Shown: positions 31,724 through 41,079, counted from the first letter of the stretch. The stretch is DNA of 59,494 nucleotides from Clostridium sp. CAG:433 (GCA_000433675.1 FR893548.1:1-59494); one strand, 5' to 3'. Translations and numbers: made by a program. Notes: generated by a model from the letters alone, not told the origin.

Positions 31724-32356
31724 ATGAATTTTGAATATAACAATAAAAAATATGAAGTAGTAATTGAAAAGAAAAACAATAAAAATACTTATATAAGAGT
31801 TAAAGAAGATTTAAAAATTTATGTATCAACATCTTATTTAACACCTAAAATTATGATTAAATCATTAATTGAAAATAATAGAGATTCAATAATAAAAATG
31901 ATTCAAAAAAGAGAAAAGGATAATATAAAACAAAGTGAAAATTATTTTTTAGGAGAAAAAATAGAAATTAGGATATGTGATACTAAAAAAACATTCTTTG
32001 ATGGACAAACATTATATTCAAATAGTAAAGAAAATATAGAAAAATGGTATAAAAAGAAATGTGAAATTATTTTTAAAGAACATTTAGATAATATTTATAA
32101 TAATTTTTCTAAAAAAGTTCCATACCCATCACTTACAATTAGAAAAATGAAAACAAGATGGGGTGTATGTAATAAAAAATTACAAAAAGTAACACTTAAT
32201 TATAATCTAATATATATGGATACTAAATATTTGGATTATGTAATAGTTCATGAATTATCACACTTTATACATTTTGATCATAGTAAAAACTTCTGGAGTT
32301 TAGTAGAAGAAAATGAACCAAATTATAGAAAAATAAGAAAAGAGATGAGAGAGTAA
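31724..32356 (+). CDS. YgjP/DUF45-type zinc metallopeptidase-like protein
   Basis: A 210-residue protein of the YgjP family (M48-like gluzincin fold). The family motif TRWGVCNKK is followed by LNYNLIYMD and the zinc site VIVHELSHFIHFDHS (HExxH followed by H at +10). No membrane segment is seen, so it is cytosolic. Family members are poorly characterised and some are linked to DNA or restriction loci. Its stop overlaps the start of the next gene (TAATG). Confidence 0.88.
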   Translation: MNFEYNNKKYEVVIEKKNNKNTYIRVKEDLKIYVSTSYLTPKIMIKSLIENNRDSIIKMIQKREKDNIKQSENYFLGEKIEIRICDTKKTFFDGQTLYSNSKENIEKWYKKKCEIIFKEHLDNIYNNFSKKVPYPSLTIRKMKTRWGVCNKKLQKVTLNYNLIYMDTKYLDYVIVHELSHFIHFDHSKNFWSLVEENEPNYRKIRKEMRE

Positions 32357-33078
32357 TGACTATAGATTCAGTAGATAACAAAAAAATAAAAAATATAAGA
32401 AAATTAAATCAAAAAAAATATAGAGATGAAACAAATGAATTTTTAGTTGAGGGTATTCATCTTGTAAGAGAAGCATATAAAGAAGGATTACTAAAAGAAG
32501 TAATTTTAGAAGAAAATGAAGAAATAGATTTTAAAGTAGATACTACATATGTTACATATAATGTGATAAAATCTATATCTAGTCTTGATACACCATATAA
32601 AATTATTGGAGTATGTAAAAAGAAAGAAGAAAAGGAAATAAATGGAAATGTACTTATACTTGATGGTTTACAAGATCCTGGAAATCTTGGAACTATAATT
32701 AGAAGCGCAGTAGCCTTTAATGTAGATACAATAATTCTTAGTAAAGATACAGTTGATTTATATAATCCTAAGGTAGTTAGAAGTACGCAAGGTATGAATT
32801 TTCATATTAACATTATAAGAAGAGATTTAGAAAATGAAATAAAAGCTTTAAAAGAAAAAGGATATATTGTATATTCTACAGATGTAATAAATGGAAAAAA
32901 CATAAAAAATGTAAAAGTTAATGGTAAATATGCTATAATAATGGGTAATGAAGGAAATGGTGTAAGAGAAAACATTAAAAATCTTTCAGATGAAAAATTA
33001 TATATAAAGATGAATAATGATTGTGAAAGTTTAAATGTTGGAGTTGCAACTTCAATAATACTTTATGAATTTAGTTAG
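32356..33078 (+). CDS. SpoU-family RNA 2'-O-methyltransferase (TrmH-like)
   Basis: A 240-residue SPOUT enzyme with an N-terminal substrate-binding domain (KKIKNIRKLNQKKYRDETNEFLVEG) and the knotted catalytic domain. Motif 1 is LQDPGNLGTIIRSA, motif 2 is IIMGNEGNGV, and motif 3 is ESLNVGVATSIILYEF. It would methylate a ribose 2'-OH in rRNA or tRNA using SAM; the site cannot be told. It heads a short translation-related cluster with rimM and trmD. Confidence 0.9.
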   Translation: MTIDSVDNKKIKNIRKLNQKKYRDETNEFLVEGIHLVREAYKEGLLKEVILEENEEIDFKVDTTYVTYNVIKSISSLDTPYKIIGVCKKKEEKEINGNVLILDGLQDPGNLGTIIRSAVAFNVDTIILSKDTVDLYNPKVVRSTQGMNFHINIIRRDLENEIKALKEKGYIVYSTDVINGKNIKNVKVNGKYAIIMGNEGNGVRENIKNLSDEKLYIKMNNDCESLNVGVATSIILYEFS

Positions 33079-33089
33079 TAGGTGAAAAT

Positions 33090-33572
33090 ATGGAATTAGT
33101 TAGAATTGGTAAAATTGTAAATACACATGGGATAAAGGGTGAACTTAGAATACTATCTAATTTTGAATTTAAAGATAAAGTTTTCAAAAAAGGTGTTAAA
33201 GTTTATGTAGGAAAAAAGAAAAAAGAATTTATTATCAATTCATATAGATTTCATAAAATTTTTGATATGGTTACTTTTGAAGGATTCAATAATATAAATG
33301 ATGTTGAATACTTAAAAGGTGACTTTGTATATGTAAATGAAGAAGATTTAAATTTAAAAGAAAATGAAATACTAAAAAGTAAATTAATAGGTTTTGATGT
33401 AATAATAGATAACGAAAATATTGGTAAAATAACTGAAATATTTGAAACTAAAGCAAATGATGTTATTAGAGTAAATGAAAATATATTAATTCCTTATGTT
33501 GATGAGTTTATTGAAAAACTTGATAAAGACAATAAAAAGATATATGTTAAAAATGTAAGGGGGTTATTATAA
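33090..33572 (+). CDS. rimM: Ribosome maturation factor RimM
   Basis: A 160-residue RimM. The N-terminal domain has IGKIVNTHGIKGELRI, and the PRC-barrel domain includes VNENILIPYVDEFIEKLD. It assists 16S processing and 30S maturation by binding S19. TAGGTGA precedes the ATG, and its stop overlaps the trmD start (TAATG). rimM-trmD adjacency is typical of bacteria. Confidence 0.92.
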   Translation: MELVRIGKIVNTHGIKGELRILSNFEFKDKVFKKGVKVYVGKKKKEFIINSYRFHKIFDMVTFEGFNNINDVEYLKGDFVYVNEEDLNLKENEILKSKLIGFDVIIDNENIGKITEIFETKANDVIRVNENILIPYVDEFIEKLDKDNKKIYVKNVRGLL

Positions 33573-34753
33573 TGAGAATAAAAGTATTATCATTATTTCC
33601 AAAAATGTTTGATGGAATACTAAATGAATCAATTATTAAAAGAGCAATAGATGATAAAAAAGTAAATATAGATGTTATTGATTTAAGAAGCTATAGCAAA
33701 GATAAACATAATAAAGTAGATGATACAATTTACGGTGGAGGAGCAGGAATGCTTATTAAATGTGAACCTGTATTTGACGCTATAGATGATTTGAAAACTA
33801 AAAATACTAAAGTAATTATGCTTAGTCCTGATGGAGTAAAATATAATCAAGAAAAAGCATATGAATTATCTAAAGAAAAAAATATAATTTTACTTTGTGG
33901 TCATTATGAAGGCTTTGATGAAAGAATAAATACTGTTGTAGATGAAAAAATAAGTATAGGTGATTATGTTTTAACAGGTGGAGAAATTCCAGCAATGGCT
34001 ATAATTGATTCAGTAACGAGATTACTTCCAGGAGTTATTAATGAAGAATCTCATTTAAATGATTCATTTAATAATGATTTACTTGATTATCCTCAGTATA
34101 CAAAACCTCAAGAATATAGAGGAATGAAAGTTCCTGATGTTCTTTTAAGCGGAGATCATAAAAAGATAGATGAATGGCGAAGGGAAGAACAAATAAAGAA
34201 AACAAAGAAGCAAAGACCAGATTTGTTAAAAGAAAGTGAAGAAGAAAAAACATTAGATGAAGATTTAGCTAAGACTGAAGAAGAAAAAGAAAATACTGAA
34301 ACAAAAAGAAAACAAATTGGTAAATATACATTAATTGATGATAAATCAAAGAAAAAGATAGAAAATATTGAAATTAATGATGGTTATGATTTTAAACCAA
34401 AAAATAAAATAGAAAAAGATGATTTAGCATCAATAAGTAAAGTTGTTTTAGTTGAACCAGAATTTATTGAAACAATAGCGAAAAAAAATATAAATAAAAA
34501 ATTAAATATTTTACTTAAACAAATCGCAATAGTTTTAAATGATGAAACAGATGATGAAGGTGCAGATTATGTACTTGGTGAAATTGATAGACTTGCATCT
34601 TTAGTAATGGGTAATTATTCAAAATATTTAACTAAAGAATATAAAAATTTAATAAAAAATAAATTATATATGTTAAAAGAAGAAATAAATTTAAAACAAA
34701 TGATGAGAGCAAAAACAGTAGATTATAGTGAAGAAAAGGGGAGAAGTTTATAA
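33572..34753 (+). CDS. trmD: tRNA (guanine-37 N1)-methyltransferase with a long C-terminal extension
   Basis: A SPOUT enzyme making m1G37 in tRNA. Motifs present are IDLRSYSKDKHNKVDDTIYG (substrate/SAM loop), LLCGHYEGFDERI and IGDYVLTGGE. The normal TrmD ends near residue 225; this protein has 393 residues. The extension consists of a charged, disordered-looking linker (about 228-290) and a helical domain (about 290-393) with a Leu-rich core that I do not recognise. The frame is continuous. The stop overlaps trpS (TAATG). Confidence 0.93.
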   Translation: MRIKVLSLFPKMFDGILNESIIKRAIDDKKVNIDVIDLRSYSKDKHNKVDDTIYGGGAGMLIKCEPVFDAIDDLKTKNTKVIMLSPDGVKYNQEKAYELSKEKNIILLCGHYEGFDERINTVVDEKISIGDYVLTGGEIPAMAIIDSVTRLLPGVINEESHLNDSFNNDLLDYPQYTKPQEYRGMKVPDVLLSGDHKKIDEWRREEQIKKTKKQRPDLLKESEEEKTLDEDLAKTEEEKENTETKRKQIGKYTLIDDKSKKKIENIEINDGYDFKPKNKIEKDDLASISKVVLVEPEFIETIAKKNINKKLNILLKQIAIVLNDETDDEGADYVLGEIDRLASLVMGNYSKYLTKEYKNLIKNKLYMLKEEINLKQMMRAKTVDYSEEKGRSL

Positions 34754-35793
34754 TGAATATAATATTAACAGGTGATAGACCAACAGGGAAACTTCATTTA
34801 GGACATTACATTGGATCATTAAAAAATAGAGTAGTGCTTCAAAATGAAGGTAATTATGATGAAATGTATTTAATGATTGCAGACTCACAAGCATTAACTG
34901 ATAATTTTGATAATCCAAAAAAAGTAAGAGATAACATAATAAATGTTGCACTTGATTATTTATCAGTTGGAATAGATCCAAAAAAGGTAAATATATTTAT
35001 TCAATCGCAAATACCAGCTTTAACAGAATTATCATTTTATTATATGAATTTAGTAACTGTATCAAGGCTTCAAAGAAATCCAACAGTTAAAAATGAAATA
35101 AAAGAAAAAAGTTTTGAAAAAAGTATACCAGTAGGATTCTTTTGTTATCCTATAAGTCAAGCAGCAGATATAACTGCTTTTAAAGCAAATATTATTCCAG
35201 TAGGTAATGATCAACTTCCAATGCTTGAACAAACTAATGAAATAGTATCAAGTTTTAATAGAATTTATGGTGAAACATTAGTGCCTTGCAAGGCAATTCT
35301 TAATGAAAATAAAATAGCTCAAAGACTTCCAGGATTAGATGGAAATGCAAAAATGAGTAAATCATTAAATAATGGGATTTATTTAAGTGACCCAAGTGAT
35401 ATTATTTATAAAAAAGTAATGAGTATGTACACAGATCCAAATCATATAAAGGTAGAAGATCCTGGTAAAGTAGAAGGAAACATGGTATTTACTTATCTTG
35501 ATGTATTTTCAAGTGATGAACAAATTAGTAGATATTCCGAATATAAAACTTTAGATGAAATGAAAAAAGCATATGAAAAGGGTGGACTTGGAGATGTAAA
35601 AATTAAAAAAGTTTTATATAATGTTTTAGAGGAAATTCTTTCTCCAATAAGAGAAAAAAGAAGATATTATGAAGAACATTTAGATGAAGTATATAGTATT
35701 TTAAAAGAAGGAACAAATAAAGCAAACGAAAAAGCAAATAAAACATTAAAAGAAGTTAAAAAAGCAATTATGATAGATTTTTTTGAAGAGTAG
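34753..35793 (+). CDS. trpS: Tryptophanyl-tRNA synthetase
   Basis: A class I TrpRS of 346 residues. HIGH-type TGKLHLGHYIG is near residue 11, KMSKS is in NAKMSKSLNNG, and PVGNDQLPMLEQT is the family ATP/Trp-pocket segment. It belongs to the same operon as trmD and has no T-box. A terminator overlapping the stop follows. Confidence 0.95.
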   Translation: MNIILTGDRPTGKLHLGHYIGSLKNRVVLQNEGNYDEMYLMIADSQALTDNFDNPKKVRDNIINVALDYLSVGIDPKKVNIFIQSQIPALTELSFYYMNLVTVSRLQRNPTVKNEIKEKSFEKSIPVGFFCYPISQAADITAFKANIIPVGNDQLPMLEQTNEIVSSFNRIYGETLVPCKAILNENKIAQRLPGLDGNAKMSKSLNNGIYLSDPSDIIYKKVMSMYTDPNHIKVEDPGKVEGNMVFTYLDVFSSDEQISRYSEYKTLDEMKKAYEKGGLGDVKIKKVLYNVLEEILSPIREKRRYYEEHLDEVYSILKEGTNKANEKANKTLKEVKKAIMIDFFEE

Positions 35794-35813
35794 TATAAAT
35801 TACTACTTTTTAT
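35789..35813 (+). terminator. Terminator overlapping the trpS stop codon
   Basis: AGTAGTA (35789-35795) pairs with TACTACT (35801-35807), then T. Confidence 0.8.
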
Positions 35814-35864
35814 TTACAAAAAGGTATTTATTATGTTAAAATCTATAAAGATAAGGTGATAAAA

Positions 35865-36914
35865 ATGACAGTAAGCATAATTATACCTGCATATAATTCT
35901 GAAAAGTTTATTAAAAGATGTTTAGATAGTGTTATAAATCAAATATATAAAAATTTAGAAATAATAGTTATTGATGATGCATCGAAAGATAATACTAAGC
36001 AAATAATAAAAGAGTATGCAGAAAAGGATAATAGGATTAGACCTTTTTATTCTAGTGAGAATAAAGGAGTTAGTTTTTCAAGAAATATTGGTTTAAAAGC
36101 ATCAACTGGTGAATATATAATGTTTGTAGATTCAGATGATGAATTAACAAAAGATGCAGTTAGAAGAATGATAGATATAGCGGTTAAATATAATTCAGAT
36201 TATGTGGATAGTTATGAAATCGTAAAATATACTAAAAGAAATAATAAGGTATGTATGTTTACAGAGTCTAAGGTACCAAAAAAGCATTTAGTACTTGGAA
36301 GTATAAAAGAAAATCCTAAGATAATAAGTATGTATATGTATTCAAAGGGAAAACTCATAAAAAGAGAATTAGTTGGTGATTTAATATATGATGAATCACT
36401 TAGAGTTTACGAAGATGTTGTTTTTGAACAAACATTAAAATCAAGAGTTAAAAATTATGTAATGATGAATAAACCAGTTTATTTTTATTATCAAAGAGAA
36501 GACTCTTTAATTAATGCACTTGGTAAAAAACATACATATTTTTTAGAATCTGTAAAAAGAGTAAAATTAATTTATGAAGATTTTGATAAAAACATAAAAG
36601 ATATTATTGAAGAAATGCTTTTTCAAAATGCATTTTTAACCTTATTTACTAAGGTAATTAAAAATAATGATGGAATAACAAAAAATATAGAGTTATCAAA
36701 ATCATACTTAGAAGAATTAGTTAATTTATTTCCTGATTATAAAGATAATAAAAAATTAAATAAAATAATAAAGATTTTAACAGAAAAATTGTTAAATAAT
36801 GATAAAAAAATGGAAAGATTTATAAAACTTACATCTAAGATTAATTTTATATCGTTATATTTTAATTTTCTATCAATAAAGAATAAGTATAAATTAAAAA
36901 ATCCGTTAGATTAA
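35865..36914 (+). CDS. GT2-family glycosyltransferase
   Basis: A 349-residue protein with the GT-A fold. It has the strands SIIIPAYNSEKFIKRCLDS and IIVIDDASKD, the metal-binding MFVDSDDEL (DxD), and a likely catalytic YEDVVFEQ. There is no membrane segment. ATG 35865 is chosen because GGTGAT lies where the in-frame upstream GTG start would be. The acceptor is unknown; teichoic-acid-like or capsule sugars are typical of the family. It lies between trpS and rplS, where such a gene is unusual. Confidence 0.88.
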   Translation: MTVSIIIPAYNSEKFIKRCLDSVINQIYKNLEIIVIDDASKDNTKQIIKEYAEKDNRIRPFYSSENKGVSFSRNIGLKASTGEYIMFVDSDDELTKDAVRRMIDIAVKYNSDYVDSYEIVKYTKRNNKVCMFTESKVPKKHLVLGSIKENPKIISMYMYSKGKLIKRELVGDLIYDESLRVYEDVVFEQTLKSRVKNYVMMNKPVYFYYQREDSLINALGKKHTYFLESVKRVKLIYEDFDKNIKDIIEEMLFQNAFLTLFTKVIKNNDGITKNIELSKSYLEELVNLFPDYKDNKKLNKIIKILTEKLLNNDKKMERFIKLTSKINFISLYFNFLSIKNKYKLKNPLD

Positions 36915-36917
36915 ATA

Positions 36918-36945
36918 AATGCAAAACTATTGCATTTTTATTTTA
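36918..36945 (+). terminator. Terminator overlapping the rplS promoter
   Basis: AATGCAA (36918-36924) pairs with TTGCATT (36930-36936), then T-rich sequence. The right arm contains the TTGCAT -35 of the rplS promoter. Confidence 0.8.
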
Positions 36946-36958
36946 TTTATGTTACAAT
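36930..36958 (+). promoter_or_regulatory. rplS promoter
   Basis: TTGCAT (36930-36935), a 17-bp spacer and TACAAT (36953-36958). Confidence 0.65.
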
Positions 36959-36964
36959 CGATAT

Positions 36965-37034
36965 TGCGAGAAGGCAATCCGCTGTTTTTATATTGTCTAA
37001 TATGATTGCTGGATAAGAAAAGGAGTGAAATCGT
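36965..37034 (+). promoter_or_regulatory. Candidate L19 autoregulatory leader
   Basis: The 70-base 5' leader of rplS can form GCAATC/GATTGC pairing around an inner ATATTG/TAATAT-type stem, just upstream of AAAGGAG. Low-GC Gram-positive bacteria carry an L19 leader element in this place that binds the protein. The match to that family is judged from position and foldability only. Confidence 0.45.
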
Positions 37035-37376
37035 ATGAGTAATATTATTGAAAAAATTACTGCAAAACAAATTAATCCTAACATTCCAGAATTTAGAGTT
37101 GGAGATACTATTAGAGTAGACGTTAGAATTATCGAAGGAAAAAGAGAAAGAATCCAAGCTTTTGAAGGTGTTTGTGTAGCTAAAAGAAGCGGTGGAATAT
37201 CAGAAACTTTTACTGTAAGAAAAATGTCTGGTGGAATTGGTGTTGAAAGAATATTCCCAGTTAATTCACCAAAGATTGATAAAATAACTGTAGTAAGAAA
37301 AGGTAGAGTAAGAAGAGCAAAACTAACTTTCTTAAGAGGTTTTATTGGTACATACAGAATAAAAGAAAGAAAATAA
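37035..37376 (+). CDS. rplS: Ribosomal protein L19
   Basis: A 113-residue L19 with the family sequence FRVGDTIRVDVRIIEGKRERIQAFEG and the C-terminal RRAKLTFLRG. It sits at the 30S-50S interface. It has its own promoter and leader, separated from trmD by trpS and a glycosyltransferase gene. A terminator follows immediately (37373-37397). Confidence 0.97.
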   Translation: MSNIIEKITAKQINPNIPEFRVGDTIRVDVRIIEGKRERIQAFEGVCVAKRSGGISETFTVRKMSGGIGVERIFPVNSPKIDKITVVRKGRVRRAKLTFLRGFIGTYRIKERK

Positions 37377-37397
37377 GACTTCAAAGGTCTTATTTTT
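37373..37397 (+). terminator. Terminator between rplS and lepB
   Basis: AATAAGAC pairs with GTCTTATT, followed by TTTG. It lies directly before the lepB ribosome binding site, so lepB expression needs readthrough or an unseen promoter. Confidence 0.75.
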
Positions 37398-37412
37398 GTT
37401 ATGGAGGATAAA

Positions 37413-37940
37413 GTGGGAAAAATATTTAAAAGTGAAATTTTTAAAACAGTAATGAGCTATTTATTAATAATAGTTTGTGTAATTTTAATAAGAATATTTT
37501 TTATAGATCCAGTTAGAGTTGATGGTGGTTCCATGGATACAACTTTAGCAAATGGACAAATAATGATATTAAATAAAATTGTATATAAAAGAAACGATAT
37601 AAAAAGATTTGATATTGTTGTTATTGATGAAGGCGATAAGGCTATTATAAAAAGAGTTATTGGTCTTCCTGGTGAAACAGTTGAATATAAAGATAATAAA
37701 CTTTATATAAATGGTAAAGAAACAGAAGATCCATATCCATCAACAGAAACAGATGATTTTAGTATTACAGATATTGGACATATTAAAGTTCCTGGTGATT
37801 GTTATTTTGTAATGGGAGATAATAGAGCTAATTCATTAGATAGTAGATATCCAACAGTTGGAGTTATAAAAAAGAGCCAAATTGAAGGTAGAACAAAACT
37901 TAGAATATGGCCACTTAATAAAATTGGTAATGTAAAATAA
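37413..37940 (+). CDS. lepB: Signal peptidase I
   Basis: A 175-residue type I signal peptidase with one N-terminal membrane anchor (about 9-30). The nucleophile Ser is in VDGGSMDTTL, the catalytic Lys in AIIKRVIGLPGE, and the family box in GDNRANSLDSR. The usual SMxPTL has Asp-Thr-Thr here. It removes signal peptides at the outer face of the membrane. GTG 37413 is preferred over ATG 37401, because GGAGG (37403-37407) is then correctly placed upstream instead of inside the gene. Confidence 0.92.
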   Translation: MGKIFKSEIFKTVMSYLLIIVCVILIRIFFIDPVRVDGGSMDTTLANGQIMILNKIVYKRNDIKRFDIVVIDEGDKAIIKRVIGLPGETVEYKDNKLYINGKETEDPYPSTETDDFSITDIGHIKVPGDCYFVMGDNRANSLDSRYPTVGVIKKSQIEGRTKLRIWPLNKIGNVK

Positions 37941-37971
37941 ATCATATATACATGGTTTATTTTTTTCTTTT
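37938..37971 (+). terminator. Terminator overlapping the lepB stop
   Basis: AAATAAA pairs with TTTATTT with an extended AT-rich loop, followed by T. Confidence 0.65.
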
Positions 37972-38015
37972 TAAATGATATAATTATTATAGTTAAAGGT
38001 AGTAGGAGTAATAAT

Positions 38016-39563
38016 ATGATTGATCAAAAAACAATAAAAAAAGAAGCTAAAAAAAGTATAAAAAAGCATTACTTTAGAAGTATAATACTTGTGTTTGTTT
38101 GCTCTTTATTACTCGCAGGTGGATTTAACTTTACAACAAAAAATATAATAGATGTTCCAGGTGCGCAAAAAGAAGCAAGCAAAATAATTAATAATAAGAA
38201 AATTAGTGGTACAGAAATATTAGATGAAATAGAAAAAAAATTACCTAGTGAAAAACAAATCAAAAAAGATATAAAGAATAAATATACTAATGGTGCGATA
38301 TCTTATATTATTAATGAAACAACAAGTAGTGGCTCACTTGTATTCGCAATTCTTAATGGTATAAATAAAGTTGTGTTTGAAGGTAAGATTGGTTCTGCTG
38401 TATTAATATTTATAAGTACTATACTTTTAATGCTATTTACTATTATATATATAAATACATTAGAGGTTGGTGAAAAAAGGTATTTTTTAGAAAAAAGAAG
38501 ATATATTGATACAAAGATTGATAGATTAATATATCCATACAAAGTTAAAAAGACATTTCATATGGCTTATATACTATTTATGAAATCACTATATCAAGTA
38601 TTATGGTGCTTTACAATTATAGGTGGTTTTATTAAGTATTATGAATATTCATTAATACCATATATTTTAGCGGAAAATCCTAAAATTAATAAAAAAGAAG
38701 CATTTAGAATATCAAAAGAATTAACAAATGGAAATAAATTAAAATTGTTTTATTTAGATTTATCTTTAATTGGATGGAGTATTTTAAAATTATGTACATT
38801 TAATTTAAGTGGTATATTTTTCTCTGATATATATAAAGAAGCAATTCATGCAGAAGTATATATGACTTTAAGAAATAGGGTGAATTTAGATAATAATGAT
38901 AGAGAATTATTGAATGATTCATTATTAGATATAGAAAAAGGTGTAAATGAAGAGTATCCTGAAGAAAGATATAAAGTAAAAACAAGAAAATGGTTAAAGG
39001 TTGATTTTAATAAAGATTATAGTATTAAAACATATATATTATTCTTTTTTACATTTTCATTTGTTGGTTGGATCTGGGAAGTATTTTATAACTGTTTAAA
39101 TAATGGTACATTTGTAAATAGAGGAACAATGCATGGACCTTGGCTTCCAATATATGGATTTGGAGGACTACTAATATTAATATTACTTAAGAAATTTAGA
39201 AATAAACCAGTATTATTATTTATAAGTGCATTTATTTTATGTGGTGTATTAGAGTATTCAACTGCTTGGTATTTAGAAACATTTAAACATTTAAGATACT
39301 GGGATTACACAGGATATTTCTTAAATATTAATGGAAGAGTATGTCTTGAAGGTCTTATTGTATTTGGACTTGCAGGTTGCGCATTTACATATGTTATTGC
39401 GCCTATACTTGATAATTTATATAGTAAAATAAAACCAAAAATCGCAAGTATATTATGTGTAGTTTTAATATCTTTGTATTTGGCTGATTTAATGTATACA
39501 AAAGTTAATCCAAATACAGGTGTTGGAATATCAGAAGAAGTAGAAAGGATTGATGTGAAATGA
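38016..39563 (+). CDS. DUF975-like/CmpB-type multi-pass membrane protein
   Basis: A 515-residue protein made of two parts. Residues 1 to about 310 hold an N-terminal cytoplasmic Lys-rich helix and several membrane segments, resembling the DUF975 family. Residues about 330-500 match the family annotated as putative ABC transporter permease (PF06541/CmpB), with FVGWIWEVFYN, RGTMHGPWLPIYGFGG and LEYSTAWYLE. No ATPase gene accompanies it, so the transporter label is uncertain. Its stop overlaps the next start (ATGA). Confidence 0.75.
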   Translation: MIDQKTIKKEAKKSIKKHYFRSIILVFVCSLLLAGGFNFTTKNIIDVPGAQKEASKIINNKKISGTEILDEIEKKLPSEKQIKKDIKNKYTNGAISYIINETTSSGSLVFAILNGINKVVFEGKIGSAVLIFISTILLMLFTIIYINTLEVGEKRYFLEKRRYIDTKIDRLIYPYKVKKTFHMAYILFMKSLYQVLWCFTIIGGFIKYYEYSLIPYILAENPKINKKEAFRISKELTNGNKLKLFYLDLSLIGWSILKLCTFNLSGIFFSDIYKEAIHAEVYMTLRNRVNLDNNDRELLNDSLLDIEKGVNEEYPEERYKVKTRKWLKVDFNKDYSIKTYILFFFTFSFVGWIWEVFYNCLNNGTFVNRGTMHGPWLPIYGFGGLLILILLKKFRNKPVLLFISAFILCGVLEYSTAWYLETFKHLRYWDYTGYFLNINGRVCLEGLIVFGLAGCAFTYVIAPILDNLYSKIKPKIASILCVVLISLYLADLMYTKVNPNTGVGISEEVERIDVK

Positions 39564-40474
39564 GAATATTAATTATTGGTGCGGGTGTGTTAGGATCAAA
39601 TCTAGCACATTCTATAAAAAAAGGTAATGATGTAACTATTTTAGCAAGAAATAAAACATATGAAAATTTAAAGAATAATGGACTAATTATAAAACATAAA
39701 TTAGGAAAAAAATCAGTAGATCATTTTAATGTAATCGATAAATTAGATGAAAATGATATTTATGATGTAATATTTGTAGTTTCTAGATTTTCATCTTTAG
39801 ATAGTATTGTAAAAATTATAGAAAAAAATAAAAGTAAAAATATAGTTTTTGTTGGTAATAATATGAATGCAGAAAAATATATGAATATAAAAGATAAGAA
39901 TATATTATTTGCTTTCTTTATGGCCGCAGGTAAAAAATATGATGGTTATATAAATTCAATTTGTTTAAATAAAATTGAAATTGGAAGAACAGATGGGAAA
40001 GATATCAGTAATGAATTCATAAAATCTATATTTAAAGAAACAAAAATAAAATTAACAATAGAAAATAAGATGAATGATTATCTTAAAACACATGCATGCG
40101 CGGTTCTTCCACTTGTATTCGCAAGTTATAAAGTAGATGGTAATTTAAAACTTCTTAAAAAAGATAAAGAGTATTCTTTACTAATAATGGATGCAATTAT
40201 TGAAGGATATGATGTTCTTAAAAAACTAGGATATGAAATACTTCCTAAAGGTGAATATGAAAACTGCGTTAATAAAAAGGAAAAATGTGCATTTATTTAT
40301 AGATTTATGTTTTCAAATTTTATAGGTAAAATGTGTATATCAGATCATGCAATGAGTGCAAGAGAAGAGTTTATACTTTTAGATAATGAATTTGAAAAAT
40401 TAAAGAAAAAATCAAAACTAGAAACTAAAGTATATGATAAGTTAAGATTAGATTTTTTAAACTATGATAAATAA
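39560..40474 (+). CDS. Ketopantoate reductase (ApbA/PanE)-like oxidoreductase
   Basis: A 304-residue protein with an N-terminal Rossmann fold (MRILIIGAGVLGSNLAHSI), then VIFVVSRFSSL and VFVGNNMNAEKY, and a helical C-terminal domain, as in the PanE/ApbA family of NAD(P)-dependent 2-ketopantoate reductases. In true PanE a Lys and an Asn/Ser-rich motif in the C-terminal domain are catalytic; they are not clearly conserved here. It may reduce another 2-keto acid. It is translationally coupled to the membrane protein upstream. Confidence 0.75.
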   Translation: MRILIIGAGVLGSNLAHSIKKGNDVTILARNKTYENLKNNGLIIKHKLGKKSVDHFNVIDKLDENDIYDVIFVVSRFSSLDSIVKIIEKNKSKNIVFVGNNMNAEKYMNIKDKNILFAFFMAAGKKYDGYINSICLNKIEIGRTDGKDISNEFIKSIFKETKIKLTIENKMNDYLKTHACAVLPLVFASYKVDGNLKLLKKDKEYSLLIMDAIIEGYDVLKKLGYEILPKGEYENCVNKKEKCAFIYRFMFSNFIGKMCISDHAMSAREEFILLDNEFEKLKKKSKLETKVYDKLRLDFLNYDK

Positions 40475-40506
40475 TATAAGTAAAGTATCAAGAAGAGTGA
40501 GATAAT

Positions 40507-41079
40507 ATGGAAGAAAAATTAAATAATAAATATTCAATAATAGTTAATAAAAAAAGAAGATATAATGCAGATGATTTTAAAGACTTTAAATATATTAATA
40601 TAACAAGTACTGATGGGAGAAATATTTTAATAGAAGAAGTAACAAATATACAATTTAATAAATTAAAAGAAGAAATGAAAAAACAAGGAATAAATATAGG
40701 TATAAAATATGCTTTAAGAAATGAACAAGAACAATCTAATTTATATAAAAATTTTTGTGAAAAATATGGAAAAGAATATGCTGATAAAATAGTTTGTCCA
40801 GTAGGAACAAGTGAACATCACACAGGTTTAGCAATTGATGTTGAAGTTATGGCTCATAATGAATGGATTAGTAATAATGATAATATAGAAATATCCGAAC
40901 CAATTTTAAAGGTAATGCATAAATATCTTATTAAATATGGTTTTATATTAAGGTATCCAAAGCAAAAGGAAGACATTACACAAATTACTTATGAACCATG
41001 GCATATCAGATATGTTGGAACCGAGTTAGCAAATTATTTAAATCAAAATAATTTAGTACTAGATGAATATTTATATTAA
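40507..41079 (+). CDS. VanY-type D-Ala-D-Ala carboxypeptidase-like protein
   Basis: A 190-residue protein with the peptidase M15B zinc motif SEHHTGLAIDVE (SxHxxGxAxD) and the second motif EPWHIRYVG (ExWH). Such enzymes trim terminal D-Ala from peptidoglycan precursors or pentapeptides. No signal peptide or membrane anchor is present in the protein from ATG 40507 (GAAGAGTGAG upstream), and I find no earlier in-frame start adding one. The substrate may therefore be a cytosolic precursor, or export may use another route. Confidence 0.85.
   Translation: MEEKLNNKYSIIVNKKRRYNADDFKDFKYINITSTDGRNILIEEVTNIQFNKLKEEMKKQGINIGIKYALRNEQEQSNLYKNFCEKYGKEYADKIVCPVGTSEHHTGLAIDVEVMAHNEWISNNDNIEISEPILKVMHKYLIKYGFILRYPKQKEDITQITYEPWHIRYVGTELANYLNQNNLVLDEYLY

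Noticed and set aside
37401..37412. ATG 37401 as the lepB start
   Set aside because: The GGAGG sequence would lie inside the gene; GTG 37413 has the correct spacing.
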